A stretch of 43,401 nt of DNA from JADJOY01 sp964450125 (GCA_964450125.1 CAYVDO010000012.1:1-43401); one strand, 5' to 3'; positions 7,724-15,844 are shown, counted from the first letter of the stretch. Translations and numbers: made by a program. Notes: generated by a model from the letters alone, not told the origin.

Positions 7724-9319
7724 ATGACCTCCCTCTTCCAGGTGCTGCATCCACTGACGGTGCTACTGGCGCTCCCCACGGTGGGCGCGGTGATCCTGCT
7801 CGCGGTGCGCGGGCTCGACGACCGTTCGGTGCGGCAGATCGCGCTGATCTTCTCTGGTGTCACGTTCCTCGTGAGCCTCGCGGTGTTCCTGGGCACACCC
7901 GGCGGGCCGCTCGTACAGACCCTCGGCCAGGCGGTTTCCGACGAGGTCCAGGCCACCTGGATCCCGTCGCTGGGCATCACCTACCATCTCAAGATCGACG
8001 GGTTGAGCCACTTCCTCGTTCTGCTCACCACGTTCCTCACGCCGCTGGTGATCGTGGGCTCGTGGGAGGCGGTCGATCGCCGGGTCGCCGGCTATCACGC
8101 CGCGATGCTCGCCCTCGAGAGCGCGATGATCGGCGCGTTTCTGGCCGTCGATCTCTTCCTCTTCTACGTCTTCTGGGAAGCGATGCTCATCCCGATGTAC
8201 TTCCTGATCGGGGTGTGGGGCGGGAAGCGCCGGATCTACGCAACGGTCAAGTTCTTCCTCTACACGCTCGTCGGCAGCCTCCTGATGCTGGTGGCGATCG
8301 TGAAGCTCGCATTCGTGGTCGCGGACCTGAACGGCGGACGCCTGTCCTTCGACCTCGCCGATCTGATGTCGTCGCACGCGCGCATTCCCGTGTCGGTACA
8401 GGTGTGGCTCTTCGCGGCCTTCGCGTTGAGCTTTGCCATCAAGGTACCGCTCTTCCCGTTTCACACCTGGCTGCCCGATGCCCACGTGGAAGCGCCCACG
8501 GGTGGCTCGGTGATCCTGGCCGGCATCCTTCTGAAGATGGGCACCTACGGCTTCCTGCGCTTCGCCATCCCGCTCTTCCCCGTGGCGGCGATGCAGGCCG
8601 CTCCCTGGATCGTCGGTCTCGCGGCGATCGGCGTCGTCTACGGCGCTTGGGTCGCGAGCGTGCAGCAGGACGTGAAGAAGCTGGTCGCGTACTCCAGCGT
8701 GAGCCACCTCGGCTACGTCATGCTCGGGCTCTTCGTGTTCAACGTCGAGGGCATGCAGGGCGCTCTGCTCCAGATGATCAACCACGGGCTCTCGACGGGA
8801 GCACTCTTCTTCCTCGTCGGCATGATCTACGAGCGGCGCCACACCCGCGAGCTGGCAGCATTCGGCGGGCTCGCCAAAGTGATGCCGGTGTTCGCGGCGC
8901 TCTTCCTGGTGGTGACGCTGTCGTCGATCGGCTTGCCCGGGCTCAACGGATTCATCGGCGAGCTCCTCGTGCTCGCCGGCGCCTTCCCGGTCTCGAAGGC
9001 GCTCACGCTGGTGGTAGCCACTGGGATGATCTGGGGCGCGGTGTACATGCTCACCGCCTACCAGAAGGTGTTCTTCGGGCCGATCACCCACGACGAGAAC
9101 CGGTCCCTGGTGGATCTCGGCAAGCGCGAGATCGCGATCCTGCTCTTGATGCTCGCGCCCTGCGTGTGGATCGGCGTCTACCCCGGTCCGCTCCTGGCGC
9201 GCGCCGAGCCCGAGCTCACCCAGCTCGCCGACCAGGTCCGCGAGGATTACGCGTCAGCGATGGGTGAGCCGGTGCGCCGAGCCCAGGAGCGGCTGAACCG
9301 CGTCACCACCGCGCGCTGA
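7724..9319 (+). CDS. nuoM: NADH-quinone oxidoreductase subunit M
   Basis: Middle antiporter-like proton pump of complex I, 531 residues, about 14 transmembrane helices. Hallmarks are FYVFWEAMLIPMYFLIGVWG with the conserved glutamate, the KVPLFPFHTWLPDAHVEAPT signature, and VKKLVAYSSVSHLGYV. ATG 7724 is preceded by AAGG; a longer in-frame start overlaps nuoL in another frame and is not credible. The C-terminal 40 residues are polar and extend past the last helix. It lies 37 bases after nuoL in the membrane-arm operon. Confidence 0.97.
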   Translation: MTSLFQVLHPLTVLLALPTVGAVILLAVRGLDDRSVRQIALIFSGVTFLVSLAVFLGTPGGPLVQTLGQAVSDEVQATWIPSLGITYHLKIDGLSHFLVLLTTFLTPLVIVGSWEAVDRRVAGYHAAMLALESAMIGAFLAVDLFLFYVFWEAMLIPMYFLIGVWGGKRRIYATVKFFLYTLVGSLLMLVAIVKLAFVVADLNGGRLSFDLADLMSSHARIPVSVQVWLFAAFALSFAIKVPLFPFHTWLPDAHVEAPTGGSVILAGILLKMGTYGFLRFAIPLFPVAAMQAAPWIVGLAAIGVVYGAWVASVQQDVKKLVAYSSVSHLGYVMLGLFVFNVEGMQGALLQMINHGLSTGALFFLVGMIYERRHTRELAAFGGLAKVMPVFAALFLVVTLSSIGLPGLNGFIGELLVLAGAFPVSKALTLVVATGMIWGAVYMLTAYQKVFFGPITHDENRSLVDLGKREIAILLLMLAPCVWIGVYPGPLLARAEPELTQLADQVREDYASAMGEPVRRAQERLNRVTTAR

Positions 9320-9358
9320 GCGTCGACCGTCTGGAACCCATTCGCGGAGCCCGCCACC

Positions 9359-10828
9359 GTGCATTTCCCGCCGACTGAATTCGACTGGGTCGCCGCCATC
9401 CCGGTGATGCTGCTCTCGCTCGGCGGGCTCGGCGTGCTGCTGCTCGACGCCTGGAACGATGGAACCAAGCCCGCCGCCACGGCCGCCGCCGCTGCTGCGG
9501 TGCTCGTGATCACGATGGCGTGGCTCGCGCATCCGCTCGCTCCCGGCGCGAGTGCCGCGGACGCACGTAGCTTCACCCACATGCTGGTGGTCGACGGCAT
9601 GGGCGTATTCGTCACCGTCGTGTGCGCGCTGGCTGGCCTCGGCGCGCTTCTGCTGATGCCGAGCTACACGGCGCGTGAGCGCCTGCGCGCCCGCGAGATC
9701 TACCCGCTCGTGGTCTTCGCCGTGGCCGGAATGTCGGTGCTGGCGATGGGCACGGACCTCATGGTGCTCTTCCTCGGTCTCGAGATCATGAGCCTCGCGG
9801 TGTACGTGCTCGCCGGCTACCAGCGCGGCGCAGAGCGCTCGGTGGAAGCAGCGCTCAAGTACTTCCTGCTCGGCGCGTTCGCCTCGGCAATCTTCCTCTA
9901 TGGGCTCACCTTCGTGTATGGCGCGGCAGGTTCGGTGCGCCTCGACGTGGTCGCGACCGCGCTCGCCAACGAAAACCCCTACACCGCTCGGCTCGCGCAG
10001 ATCGGTTTGGCGCTGCTACTGGCAGGCATCGGCTTCAAGGTCGCAGCCGTGCCGTTCCACCTCTGGACACCCGACGTCTACCAGGGTGCGCCCACGCCGG
10101 TGACGGCGTTCATGTCGTCGGCGGTGAAGGCCGCAGCGTTCGCACTGGCGCTGCGAGTGCTGCGGGTGGGCTTCGGTGCGCACCCGGCGCTCTGGACCGG
10201 CGCAGTCGAGTGGTTGGCCATCGCCACCATGATCGTGGGCAACCTCGCGGCGCTGGTCCAGCGCGATCTCAAGCGGATGCTCGCGTATTCGTCGATCGCC
10301 CACGCCGGCTATCTGCTGGCGGGGGTAGCTGCGGGGCATCCCGCGGGCACGTCCGCGGTGCTCTTCTACCTGGCGTCGTACTTGGTGGCGAATCTCGGCG
10401 CCTTCGCGGTGCTGGTCGCCATCGGTGAGAAGGGAGAGGCCAACCTCACCCTCGACGACGTCGCCGGGCTCTACCGCACCCGACCCGGCCTGGCGTTCGC
10501 GCTGGCGGCGTGCCTGTTGTCGCTCGCCGGCATCCCGCCCACAGCAGGTTTCTTCGGGAAGTTCCTGGTCTTCAACGCAGCGATTCGCGCCCACATGATC
10601 GGTATTGCCGTGCTCATCGCGCTCACCAGCGCCTTGAGCCTCGGCTACTACCTGCTCGTGATCGTGAAGATGTACATGGCCGAGCCCGCGCGCGAGTACC
10701 GCACCCAGGCGCTCGCCACCGGCGTGCGGATGGTGGTGGTGGCGTCGTTGGTCGGTGTGTTCGTGCTCGGCATCCTGCCCACGCTGGTTCAGGGCCTCGC
10801 CGAGCAAGCGGCGTTTCCGCTTCCCTGA
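9359..10828 (+). CDS. nuoN: NADH-quinone oxidoreductase subunit N
   Basis: Proximal antiporter-like proton pump of complex I, 489 residues, about 14 helices. FLGLEIMSLAVYVLAGYQR carries the conserved glutamate. FKVAAVPFHLWTPDVYQGAPTP is the family signature, and LKRMLAYSSIAHAGY follows. GTG start at 9359 with GGAG upstream. It ends the nuo run; the next gene, 22 bases on, is a peroxidase with its own strong ribosome site. NuoN closes a set that contains all seven membrane subunits and nothing else. Confidence 0.97.
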   Translation: MHFPPTEFDWVAAIPVMLLSLGGLGVLLLDAWNDGTKPAATAAAAAAVLVITMAWLAHPLAPGASAADARSFTHMLVVDGMGVFVTVVCALAGLGALLLMPSYTARERLRAREIYPLVVFAVAGMSVLAMGTDLMVLFLGLEIMSLAVYVLAGYQRGAERSVEAALKYFLLGAFASAIFLYGLTFVYGAAGSVRLDVVATALANENPYTARLAQIGLALLLAGIGFKVAAVPFHLWTPDVYQGAPTPVTAFMSSAVKAAAFALALRVLRVGFGAHPALWTGAVEWLAIATMIVGNLAALVQRDLKRMLAYSSIAHAGYLLAGVAAGHPAGTSAVLFYLASYLVANLGAFAVLVAIGEKGEANLTLDDVAGLYRTRPGLAFALAACLLSLAGIPPTAGFFGKFLVFNAAIRAHMIGIAVLIALTSALSLGYYLLVIVKMYMAEPAREYRTQALATGVRMVVVASLVGVFVLGILPTLVQGLAEQAAFPLP

Positions 10829-10850
10829 CGGTTCTGCGCACGGAGGTGCC

Positions 10851-11336
10851 ATGACGGCGAGCTCGCTCTACGACGTGACGGTTCCCTCCCTCGCCGGCAA
10901 GCCGGTGGCACTCCGCGAGTTCGCCGGCCGCGTCACGCTGTGCGTAAATGTCGCCAGCGAGTGTGGCTACACGCCGCAGTACAAAGGCCTGCAGCGCCTC
11001 CACGAGAGCCTGGCGGCACGCGGCTTCTCGGTGCTGGGATTCCCGTCGAACGAGTTTGGGGGCCAGGAGCCCGGCAGCGCCGAGCAGATCCACGCCTTCT
11101 GCGAGACCAAGTTCGGCGTGACCTTTCCTCTCTTTCAAAAGCTCGAGACCCAGCCAGGCCCGGGACAATCGCCCGTCTATCAGTTCCTCACCGCCGGCCG
11201 CGATGCGCCCGACTGGAACTTCTGCAAGTACCTGGTCGACAAGCGCGGTCAGGTGATCGCCTTCTACAAGAGCGCCACCACGCCCAAGGACCCGGCGCTC
11301 TTGGCCGCCATCGAAGCCGCGCTCGCGGCACCCTGA
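10851..11336 (+). CDS. Glutathione peroxidase family protein
   Basis: Thiol peroxidase of 161 residues that reduces hydrogen or organic peroxides, probably with thioredoxin as donor since this is the non-seleno form. The catalytic tetrad is visible: Cys38 (NVASECGYTPQY), Gln72 (NEFGGQEPG), and Trp122-Asn123 (DWNFCKYLVD). It lacks a signal peptide, so it is cytosolic. The start ATG 10851 follows GGAGG. It lies 22 bases after nuoN and could be co-transcribed with complex I genes as protection from respiratory peroxides. The stop codon is immediately followed by the first base of a repeat element at 11337. Confidence 0.95.
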   Translation: MTASSLYDVTVPSLAGKPVALREFAGRVTLCVNVASECGYTPQYKGLQRLHESLAARGFSVLGFPSNEFGGQEPGSAEQIHAFCETKFGVTFPLFQKLETQPGPGQSPVYQFLTAGRDAPDWNFCKYLVDKRGQVIAFYKSATTPKDPALLAAIEAALAAP

Positions 11337-11511
11337 CAGGCTGCTGAAAAAGCTCGCCGGTGCGAGTTTTTCGAGCCTGTCGATGCTTCCTCGGGGGGCT
11401 TTTCAAGCCCCCCGCCCCGCAAAAAGCGCGGTTTTTTGCGGGGCCCCACCCCCGAGTCGACTCGCTACGCTCGTCGGCGCGCCTCTGGCGCGTGCCTTTT
11501 TCAGCAGCCTG
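11337..11511 (+). repeat. Repeat copy A: 175-bp MITE-like element with perfect 16-bp terminal inverted repeats
   Basis: The left end CAGGCTGCTGAAAAAG (11337-11352) is matched exactly by its reverse complement at 11496-11511. Inside are two strong hairpins. Hairpin 1 has 10-bp arms at 11392-11401 and 11405-11414 (CGGGGGGCTT/AAGCCCCCCG). Hairpin 2 has 11-bp arms at 11415-11425 and 11433-11443 (CCCCGCAAAAA/TTTTTGCGGGG). A CCCACCCCCGAG block and a GC-rich tail follow. It starts on the base after the peroxidase stop codon. It has no coding capacity. Related but shorter units occur at six other places in the window. Confidence 0.85.
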
Positions 11512-11530
11512 CTAACGCCCAGATCGCCCC

Positions 11531-11562
11531 GCCAACCGGAGCCAGCGCTGCCGGCGGTTGGC
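11531..11562. promoter_or_regulatory. Candidate enhancer dyad for the sigma-54 promoter
   Basis: Inverted repeat with 8-bp arms GCCAACCG (11531-11538) and CGGTTGGC (11555-11562) around a further AGCGCT palindrome. GTTGGCA also recurs as a direct repeat at 11557 and 11580. The centre is about 135 bases upstream of the predicted start of transcription, the usual distance for an NtrC-type activator site. The function is inferred from spacing and symmetry only. Confidence 0.4.
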
Positions 11563-11655
11563 ATCGGGTGCAAACCGAAGTTGGCAGCCCTCGGCCGCCA
11601 GTGCGGTTCTCCGCACGGAATCGCCGCCGGGCACCCCGGATCTCCATTGCGACCG

Positions 11656-11670
11656 TGGCACCCACTTTGC
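11656..11670 (+). promoter_or_regulatory. Sigma-54 (RpoN) promoter
   Basis: TGGCAC-N5-TTGC, with the invariant GG (11657-11658) and GC (11669-11670) separated by exactly 10 bases, matches the -24/-12 consensus fully. Transcription should start near 11682, leaving a leader of about 45 bases to the ATG at 11727. The remainder of the 215-base gap (11512-11726) contains the dyad described separately and no gene. Confidence 0.6.
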
Positions 11671-11726
11671 CCTAGCGCCCCAGTCGCGCCGGACGCTCCG
11701 GCGCAAAATCGCATTGGGGGGGCAAG

Positions 11727-13973
11727 ATGAGGGAAAGGCGAGGAGTGAGTAGCTTTCGGGCTGCCGCATACACGGTTGCCTTGATCGGATTCGCGCTGCG
11801 CGGCGACACCTGCACACCGCCGCCGCAGATCACGTTCGGCCAGCAGATCACGACCACGATCGCCGACAACGCGGCGGTGAGCTACCTGTTCGTGGCGCCG
11901 GCGCTCGGCAACAACGCTTCGATCGCCGGGTCGTTCCGGCTCGAGGACGCGACGCCAGCGAATGGCACCTACAAGCTCGAAGTCTTTCCTGCCGGCGGCA
12001 CGACGCCCATCGCCAGTGCCGGACCGGTCGCCGTGAACGTGCCGACGCTGCTGCAGGACGTCACGTTCACCGCCGCGGCGAACTACGAGGTCCGCGTCAC
12101 CGAGGTCGACGGAACCGCAGGGCGCACGATCAAGCTCACCATGAGCCCTCGGTACACCCTGCCGGCGACCAGCTTGAGCTCGTCGTCCACGCTGGGCCTG
12201 AGCCTCGCCCCGGGCGAGTACGAGACGGCCCGCTTCACGGTCGCCGCCGGCCAGACCGGCCCGCGCGACCTCTACTACGACGACGTCAACGTCACACCGG
12301 GCAACGGCACCGTGACGATCCTCGGCCCGGACAAAGTGACGCCGGTGACCACGCTCAGCGGCGCGAGCGATCTCAGCTTCGACGCCAGCGACGTGGCCGA
12401 GATGGATCTCCAAGCGACCGGCGACTACACGGTCATCGTCACCGACACCGATGCCACGGGCCAAGGGACGCTCTCCCTCAGCCTCGGCCCCTACGCCGGC
12501 CAGGACGACACCGCTGGGCCATGCGAGCTGCTACCCACACCACCGACCCTGGGCGCGCCAGTGGTGGTGGCCGGCCGCACGCTCAATCCGATTGGCGACC
12601 GTGACTGCTTCCAGTTCTCGATCCCGTTCGGCGTGAGCGACGTGACCGCGTCGCTGGACCAGACCAGCGGTTCCACCAGCAACAACGAGGTCCGGCTCAC
12701 GAGCGCAACGGGCTTCAGCGCCAACAAGAAGGGCAGTGGCGACATCAACGCGACCTTCGCCGTGGACACCGGGCTGGCGGACACCTACCAGGTGGTGGTC
12801 AACAACCTCGTGAACGGGACCTTCAATTACACGCTCACCCTCGGCCTCGCCGGTCCGTGCGTGGGCGCCGGTTGCGTGCTCGCCCCCGCTGGCGCGGTGG
12901 CCCTGAGCTTCGTCACCAACCCGGTCGACGTCCTGGTGCGCAACGACCTCATCGCGCAGGGCCCGCTGCCGGTTGCCGCCGCGGCCACCTTCGAGCTCGA
13001 CAAGACATCGAGCGGCACCTTCCAGCTGCAGTTGCTGGGCGATCGAGACGGCAACACGGCAACGTTCGAAGCGCTCTGCCCGGCAGCGAGTGGCTCGAAC
13101 GACTTCTTCATCGAGAACTGCGATCTCACCACGACCGACGGCCTCGTGACCGCGCGGGTCACGCGGGTGAGCGGCTCGGGCAGCACCGCGACGGTGCGCA
13201 TGGGACCCGAGCTGGCAGCGCTCGCCGCAGCGCCCACGCCGATCCTGCCCTCGGGCGACGGCGCATGGAGCGGCACCTCGAGCGGCAACCTGACGAGCTT
13301 CGGCGACGAGCGCTTCTACGCGTTCACGCTCGCAGCAAATGGCCAGCTCGGAATCGGCTTCGACGACCAGGGCATCGGGGACGGCAACAACCTGGTCCGC
13401 ATCTATTCGGCAGCCACCCTGGATGCGGTGATCCGCAACCCCAGCGCCGCTGCGACCCTGCAACTTCCCGCAGCCACCGGCGACGGCGACCTCGACGCCG
13501 CTCCTCTCGCCGCTGGTGACTACGTGCTGGTCGTCGACAACGACAAGACCGGCCAGGGTGCCTTCGCGGTCTGCGTCGGCCCCGGCGTCGACGCCAGCGA
13601 CGAGGACGGACAGACGATCTCGATCAGCAAGGACTTGGTGCCGGCGGACCTCGCGGTCACCAAGACCGGCAATCTGCGTTGCGGCGACACCGACTCCTGG
13701 AATCTGGTGGCCACCGTGACCCAGCTCCTCAAGATCAAGGTCGAGGAGACGCCGCCAGGTGAAGCCGGCAGCGTGGAGATCGAGCTCTTGGTGGAGGACA
13801 CCAACAACCCAGGCGTCTACATCCCGGTGCCGAGCACCGCAAAGTCGGGCGCGTCGAGCGCCACGATCAGCTCGGTCTCGGTGACCGGCGGAAAGAACTA
13901 TCGCCTCAAGGTCGACAACTCCGGCCTCGGCAACACCGCGTATCTGATCACGATCACCGACTCGGCCGCCTGA
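11727..13973 (+). CDS. Secreted multi-domain beta-sandwich (PPC-like) protein
   Basis: 748 residues, not a named family to me. Residues 1-30 resemble a signal peptide (basic start, then AAAYTVALIGFAL). The rest falls into about six units of 100-120 residues (roughly 34-135, 150-265, 280-385, 390-515, 520-640, 650-748). Their ends share a motif of the type GDYxVxVxDxDxTGQGxxxLxxG, as in DYTVIVTDTDATGQG and DYVLVVDNDKTGQG. This resembles the bacterial pre-peptidase C-terminal (PPC) beta-sandwich repeated in tandem, but there is no peptidase domain. Thr/Ser/Gly/Asp richness and few Lys fit an extracellular or surface protein. It is preceded by a sigma-54 promoter and followed by a hairpin, so it is a single-gene unit. 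Confidence 0.75.
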   Translation: MRERRGVSSFRAAAYTVALIGFALRGDTCTPPPQITFGQQITTTIADNAAVSYLFVAPALGNNASIAGSFRLEDATPANGTYKLEVFPAGGTTPIASAGPVAVNVPTLLQDVTFTAAANYEVRVTEVDGTAGRTIKLTMSPRYTLPATSLSSSSTLGLSLAPGEYETARFTVAAGQTGPRDLYYDDVNVTPGNGTVTILGPDKVTPVTTLSGASDLSFDASDVAEMDLQATGDYTVIVTDTDATGQGTLSLSLGPYAGQDDTAGPCELLPTPPTLGAPVVVAGRTLNPIGDRDCFQFSIPFGVSDVTASLDQTSGSTSNNEVRLTSATGFSANKKGSGDINATFAVDTGLADTYQVVVNNLVNGTFNYTLTLGLAGPCVGAGCVLAPAGAVALSFVTNPVDVLVRNDLIAQGPLPVAAAATFELDKTSSGTFQLQLLGDRDGNTATFEALCPAASGSNDFFIENCDLTTTDGLVTARVTRVSGSGSTATVRMGPELAALAAAPTPILPSGDGAWSGTSSGNLTSFGDERFYAFTLAANGQLGIGFDDQGIGDGNNLVRIYSAATLDAVIRNPSAAATLQLPAATGDGDLDAAPLAAGDYVLVVDNDKTGQGAFAVCVGPGVDASDEDGQTISISKDLVPADLAVTKTGNLRCGDTDSWNLVATVTQLLKIKVEETPPGEAGSVEIELLVEDTNNPGVYIPVPSTAKSGASSATISSVSVTGGKNYRLKVDNSGLGNTAYLITITDSAA

Positions 13974-14003
13974 CGGCCGGATCGTCCCGCCTTTCGTCGT
14001 TGC

Positions 14004-14037
14004 GCGGCGAGGGGGCCTTCTTGGGTCCCCTCGCCGC
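14004..14037 (+). terminator. Hairpin terminator after the secreted beta-sandwich gene
   Basis: Perfect 11-bp stem GCGGCGAGGGG (14004-14014) / CCCCTCGCCGC (14027-14037) with a 12-base loop, 30 bases after the stop codon. There is no T tract, so if it terminates it does so as a GC-rich hairpin. The following 14038-14247 shows no gene or clear promoter. Confidence 0.55.
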
Positions 14038-14247
14038 CTCCGTCTCGTGAGCCGCGCGCGATCCCCAGCTCGGCTGGCGGCGCGCGAGTGCTGTCGATCA
14101 CCGGTGTAGCTGGAGCCGCCTCGGCCTCGGCGAGATCACTCGCCTCTCCTTGGTCGCGAGATCCGCCAAACTGGCGCACTGCTCGCGGGGATGCGGCGCT
14201 CACGAATGGGGCGCCGGCTGAGCCGCGCGCGCCGGCAAACCGCAATC

Positions 14248-15495
14248 ATGACCGACGACGATCCAATCCGCGGGCGCTGCGTGGCGATCGAGAGCGCGAC
14301 CGAGCCCGGGTGCGCGACCGTGGCCGTTCGACACGAAGACGGGATCGCGCACGCCCAGGTGGTGACGCCCTGCGAGGTGGCGATCGGCGACATCGTCGAG
14401 GTCCTTCGTCGCACCGTGCGTGTGCTCACGCCCAACCGAAGCGCCCACCGAAGCTCGACTTGGACGAAGCGCGTCCTCGATCCGCGCCGTCTGCACGCCC
14501 TCGCGGTGCGCGAGCGCGTGGAGGCGGCGATTCGCGAGTTCCTCGTCGGTCGCGGCTTTCGGGAAACGCGCACGCCACTCCTGGTGTCGAATCCGGGCAT
14601 GGACCCGCACGTGCGCCCGTTTCGCGTCCATCCCCACGCGGGTGCGTACCCCGACGATGCCGCCGCCTACCTACCCACATCCCCCGAGTTCGCGATGAAG
14701 CGGCTGCTCGCGGGCGGGCTCACCCGGATCTTCCAGATCACGCCCGCCTTCCGCTCCGAGCCGGCCTCGCGCACCCATCGCCCAGAGTTCACGATGCTGG
14801 AGCTCTATCGGGCGTATGCCGACGACGAGGACCTGCGCCGCGACGTGGAGGCGATGATCGCGCACGTCGCCCAGCGCGTTCACGGTCGACCCGACACGTA
14901 CTTCGGCGGGCAGCGAATCTCGTTCGCGCCTCCCTGGCCGCGACACACGGTCCGGGATCTCTTTCGGGATCACGCGGGCATCGACCTCGCCGTGGAGAAC
15001 GACGCGGCTCGGCTGCGCGCCGCATGTGCTCGCCTGGGCATCGCCTCTCGTCCCGAAGACACCTGGGACGACCTCTTCTTCCGCGTGTGGCTCGACCGCG
15101 TCGAGCCCGCGCTGCCCTCGGAACGAGCGTTGTTCGTGTGCCGCTACCCGGCGTCGCAAGCAGCGCTCGCCGTCGTCGACACCGACGCCGACGGCAGCCG
15201 CTGGGCAAAGCGCTTCGAATGCTTCGCCGGAGGGTTCGAGCTGGGCAACGCGTTCGAGGAGCTGACCGATCCGAACGAGCAGCGGCAGCGCTTCGCAGAA
15301 GACATGCTCGAGCGTGCGCGCGCCCACGGGGACGAGATCCTCGTCAACGAGCCCGACGAGGGCTTCCTGGCAGCGCTCGAAGAAGGCATGCCACCGGCGG
15401 CGGGGATCGCGATCGGTGTGGACCGGCTCGTCATGCTGCTCGCCGACGAGCCCGACATCGACTTCACGTTTTGGCTGCCCTCAGCCGGAGGCTGA
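14248..15495 (+). CDS. EpmA-like EF-P lysyl-transferase / class II lysyl-tRNA synthetase paralogue
   Basis: 415 residues from ATG 14248. The core (about 80-412) is a class II aminoacyl-tRNA synthetase catalytic domain of the LysRS/EpmA type: YLPTSPEFAMKRLL, motif 2 TPAFRSEPASRTHRPEFTML, GFELGNAFEELTDPNEQRQRF, and motif 3 GMPPAAGIAIGVDRLVML. There is no full anticodon-binding domain, so a tRNA synthetase role is unlikely and beta-lysylation or lysylation of EF-P is the best guess. E. coli EpmA is about 325 residues. Here some 65 extra N-terminal residues (RGRCVAIES to VAIGDIVEVL) look beta-rich and OB-like. No ribosome site is obvious, and an earlier in-frame ATG at 14191 is less likely. The gene stands alone, ending against repeat copy B. 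Confidence 0.85.
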   Translation: MTDDDPIRGRCVAIESATEPGCATVAVRHEDGIAHAQVVTPCEVAIGDIVEVLRRTVRVLTPNRSAHRSSTWTKRVLDPRRLHALAVRERVEAAIREFLVGRGFRETRTPLLVSNPGMDPHVRPFRVHPHAGAYPDDAAAYLPTSPEFAMKRLLAGGLTRIFQITPAFRSEPASRTHRPEFTMLELYRAYADDEDLRRDVEAMIAHVAQRVHGRPDTYFGGQRISFAPPWPRHTVRDLFRDHAGIDLAVENDAARLRAACARLGIASRPEDTWDDLFFRVWLDRVEPALPSERALFVCRYPASQAALAVVDTDADGSRWAKRFECFAGGFELGNAFEELTDPNEQRQRFAEDMLERARAHGDEILVNEPDEGFLAALEEGMPPAAGIAIGVDRLVMLLADEPDIDFTFWLPSAGG

Positions 15496-15509
15496 GGGCG
15501 GCGTCTTTT

Positions 15510-15722
15510 CGGGGGGCTGTTCCAGCCCCCCGCCCTNNNNNNNNNNNNNNNNNNNNNNNNNNNNNNNNNNNNNNNNNNNNNNNNNNNNNNNNNNNNNNNN
15601 NNNNNNNNNNNNNNNNNNNNNNNNNNNNNNNNNNNNGCGCGGCAAAGCCGCGAAGGGTCCCACCCCCAAGACACTCGCGGGCTCGTGGCTCGCCGCTGGC
15701 TCGCGGAGAGATCGACGACGCT
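15510..15722 (+). repeat. Repeat copy B, containing the assembly gap
   Basis: Hairpin 1 has 10-bp arms (15510-15519 / 15523-15532, CGGGGGGCTG/CAGCCCCCCG), then the N run, then the second hairpin CGCGGC-AAA-GCCGCG (15638-15652) and the CCCACCCCCAAG block. The tail GGCTCGCCGCTGGCTCGCGG-AGAGATCGA ends near 15717. It begins 14 bases after the EpmA-like stop and sits between convergent genes. Bases 15637-15691 are repeated exactly at 15790-15844. Confidence 0.8.
15537..15636. other. Assembly gap (100 N)
   Basis: Exactly 100 N, a conventional placeholder for a gap of unknown length. The gap lies inside repeat copy B at the point where the neighbouring copy C runs on without interruption (GCCCT then GCGCGG). 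The true distance may therefore be zero, or further repeat units may be missing. Confidence 0.95.
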
Positions 15723-15765
15723 CGTGGAGACCCCGGCGCAACTTGATCATCCCGGGGGCACATTT

Positions 15766-15844
15766 CGGGCTGTTCCAGCCCCCCGCCCTGCGCGGCAAAG
15801 CCGCGAAGGGTCCCACCCCCAAGACACTCGCGGGCTCGTGGCTC
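15766..15844 (+). repeat. Repeat copy C, tandem to copy B
   Basis: Shorter unit. Hairpin 1 is decayed on its left arm (only GGGCTG pairs with CAGCCC, 15767-15772 / 15776-15781). It is followed by 55 bases (15790-15844) identical to 15637-15691 of copy B. It ends 13 bases before the stop of the convergent aldehyde dehydrogenase gene. Confidence 0.8.

Noticed and set aside
7763..9091. Minus-strand frame opposite nuoM
   Set aside because: Shadow frame, Glu/His/Arg-rich, no recognisable domain.
11403..12464. Minus-strand frame running through repeat copy A into the secreted beta-sandwich gene
   Set aside because: It starts inside a gene on the other strand and ends in non-coding repeat DNA. Peptides such as GGGLEKPPE arise from the hairpin sequence and recur at each repeat copy.
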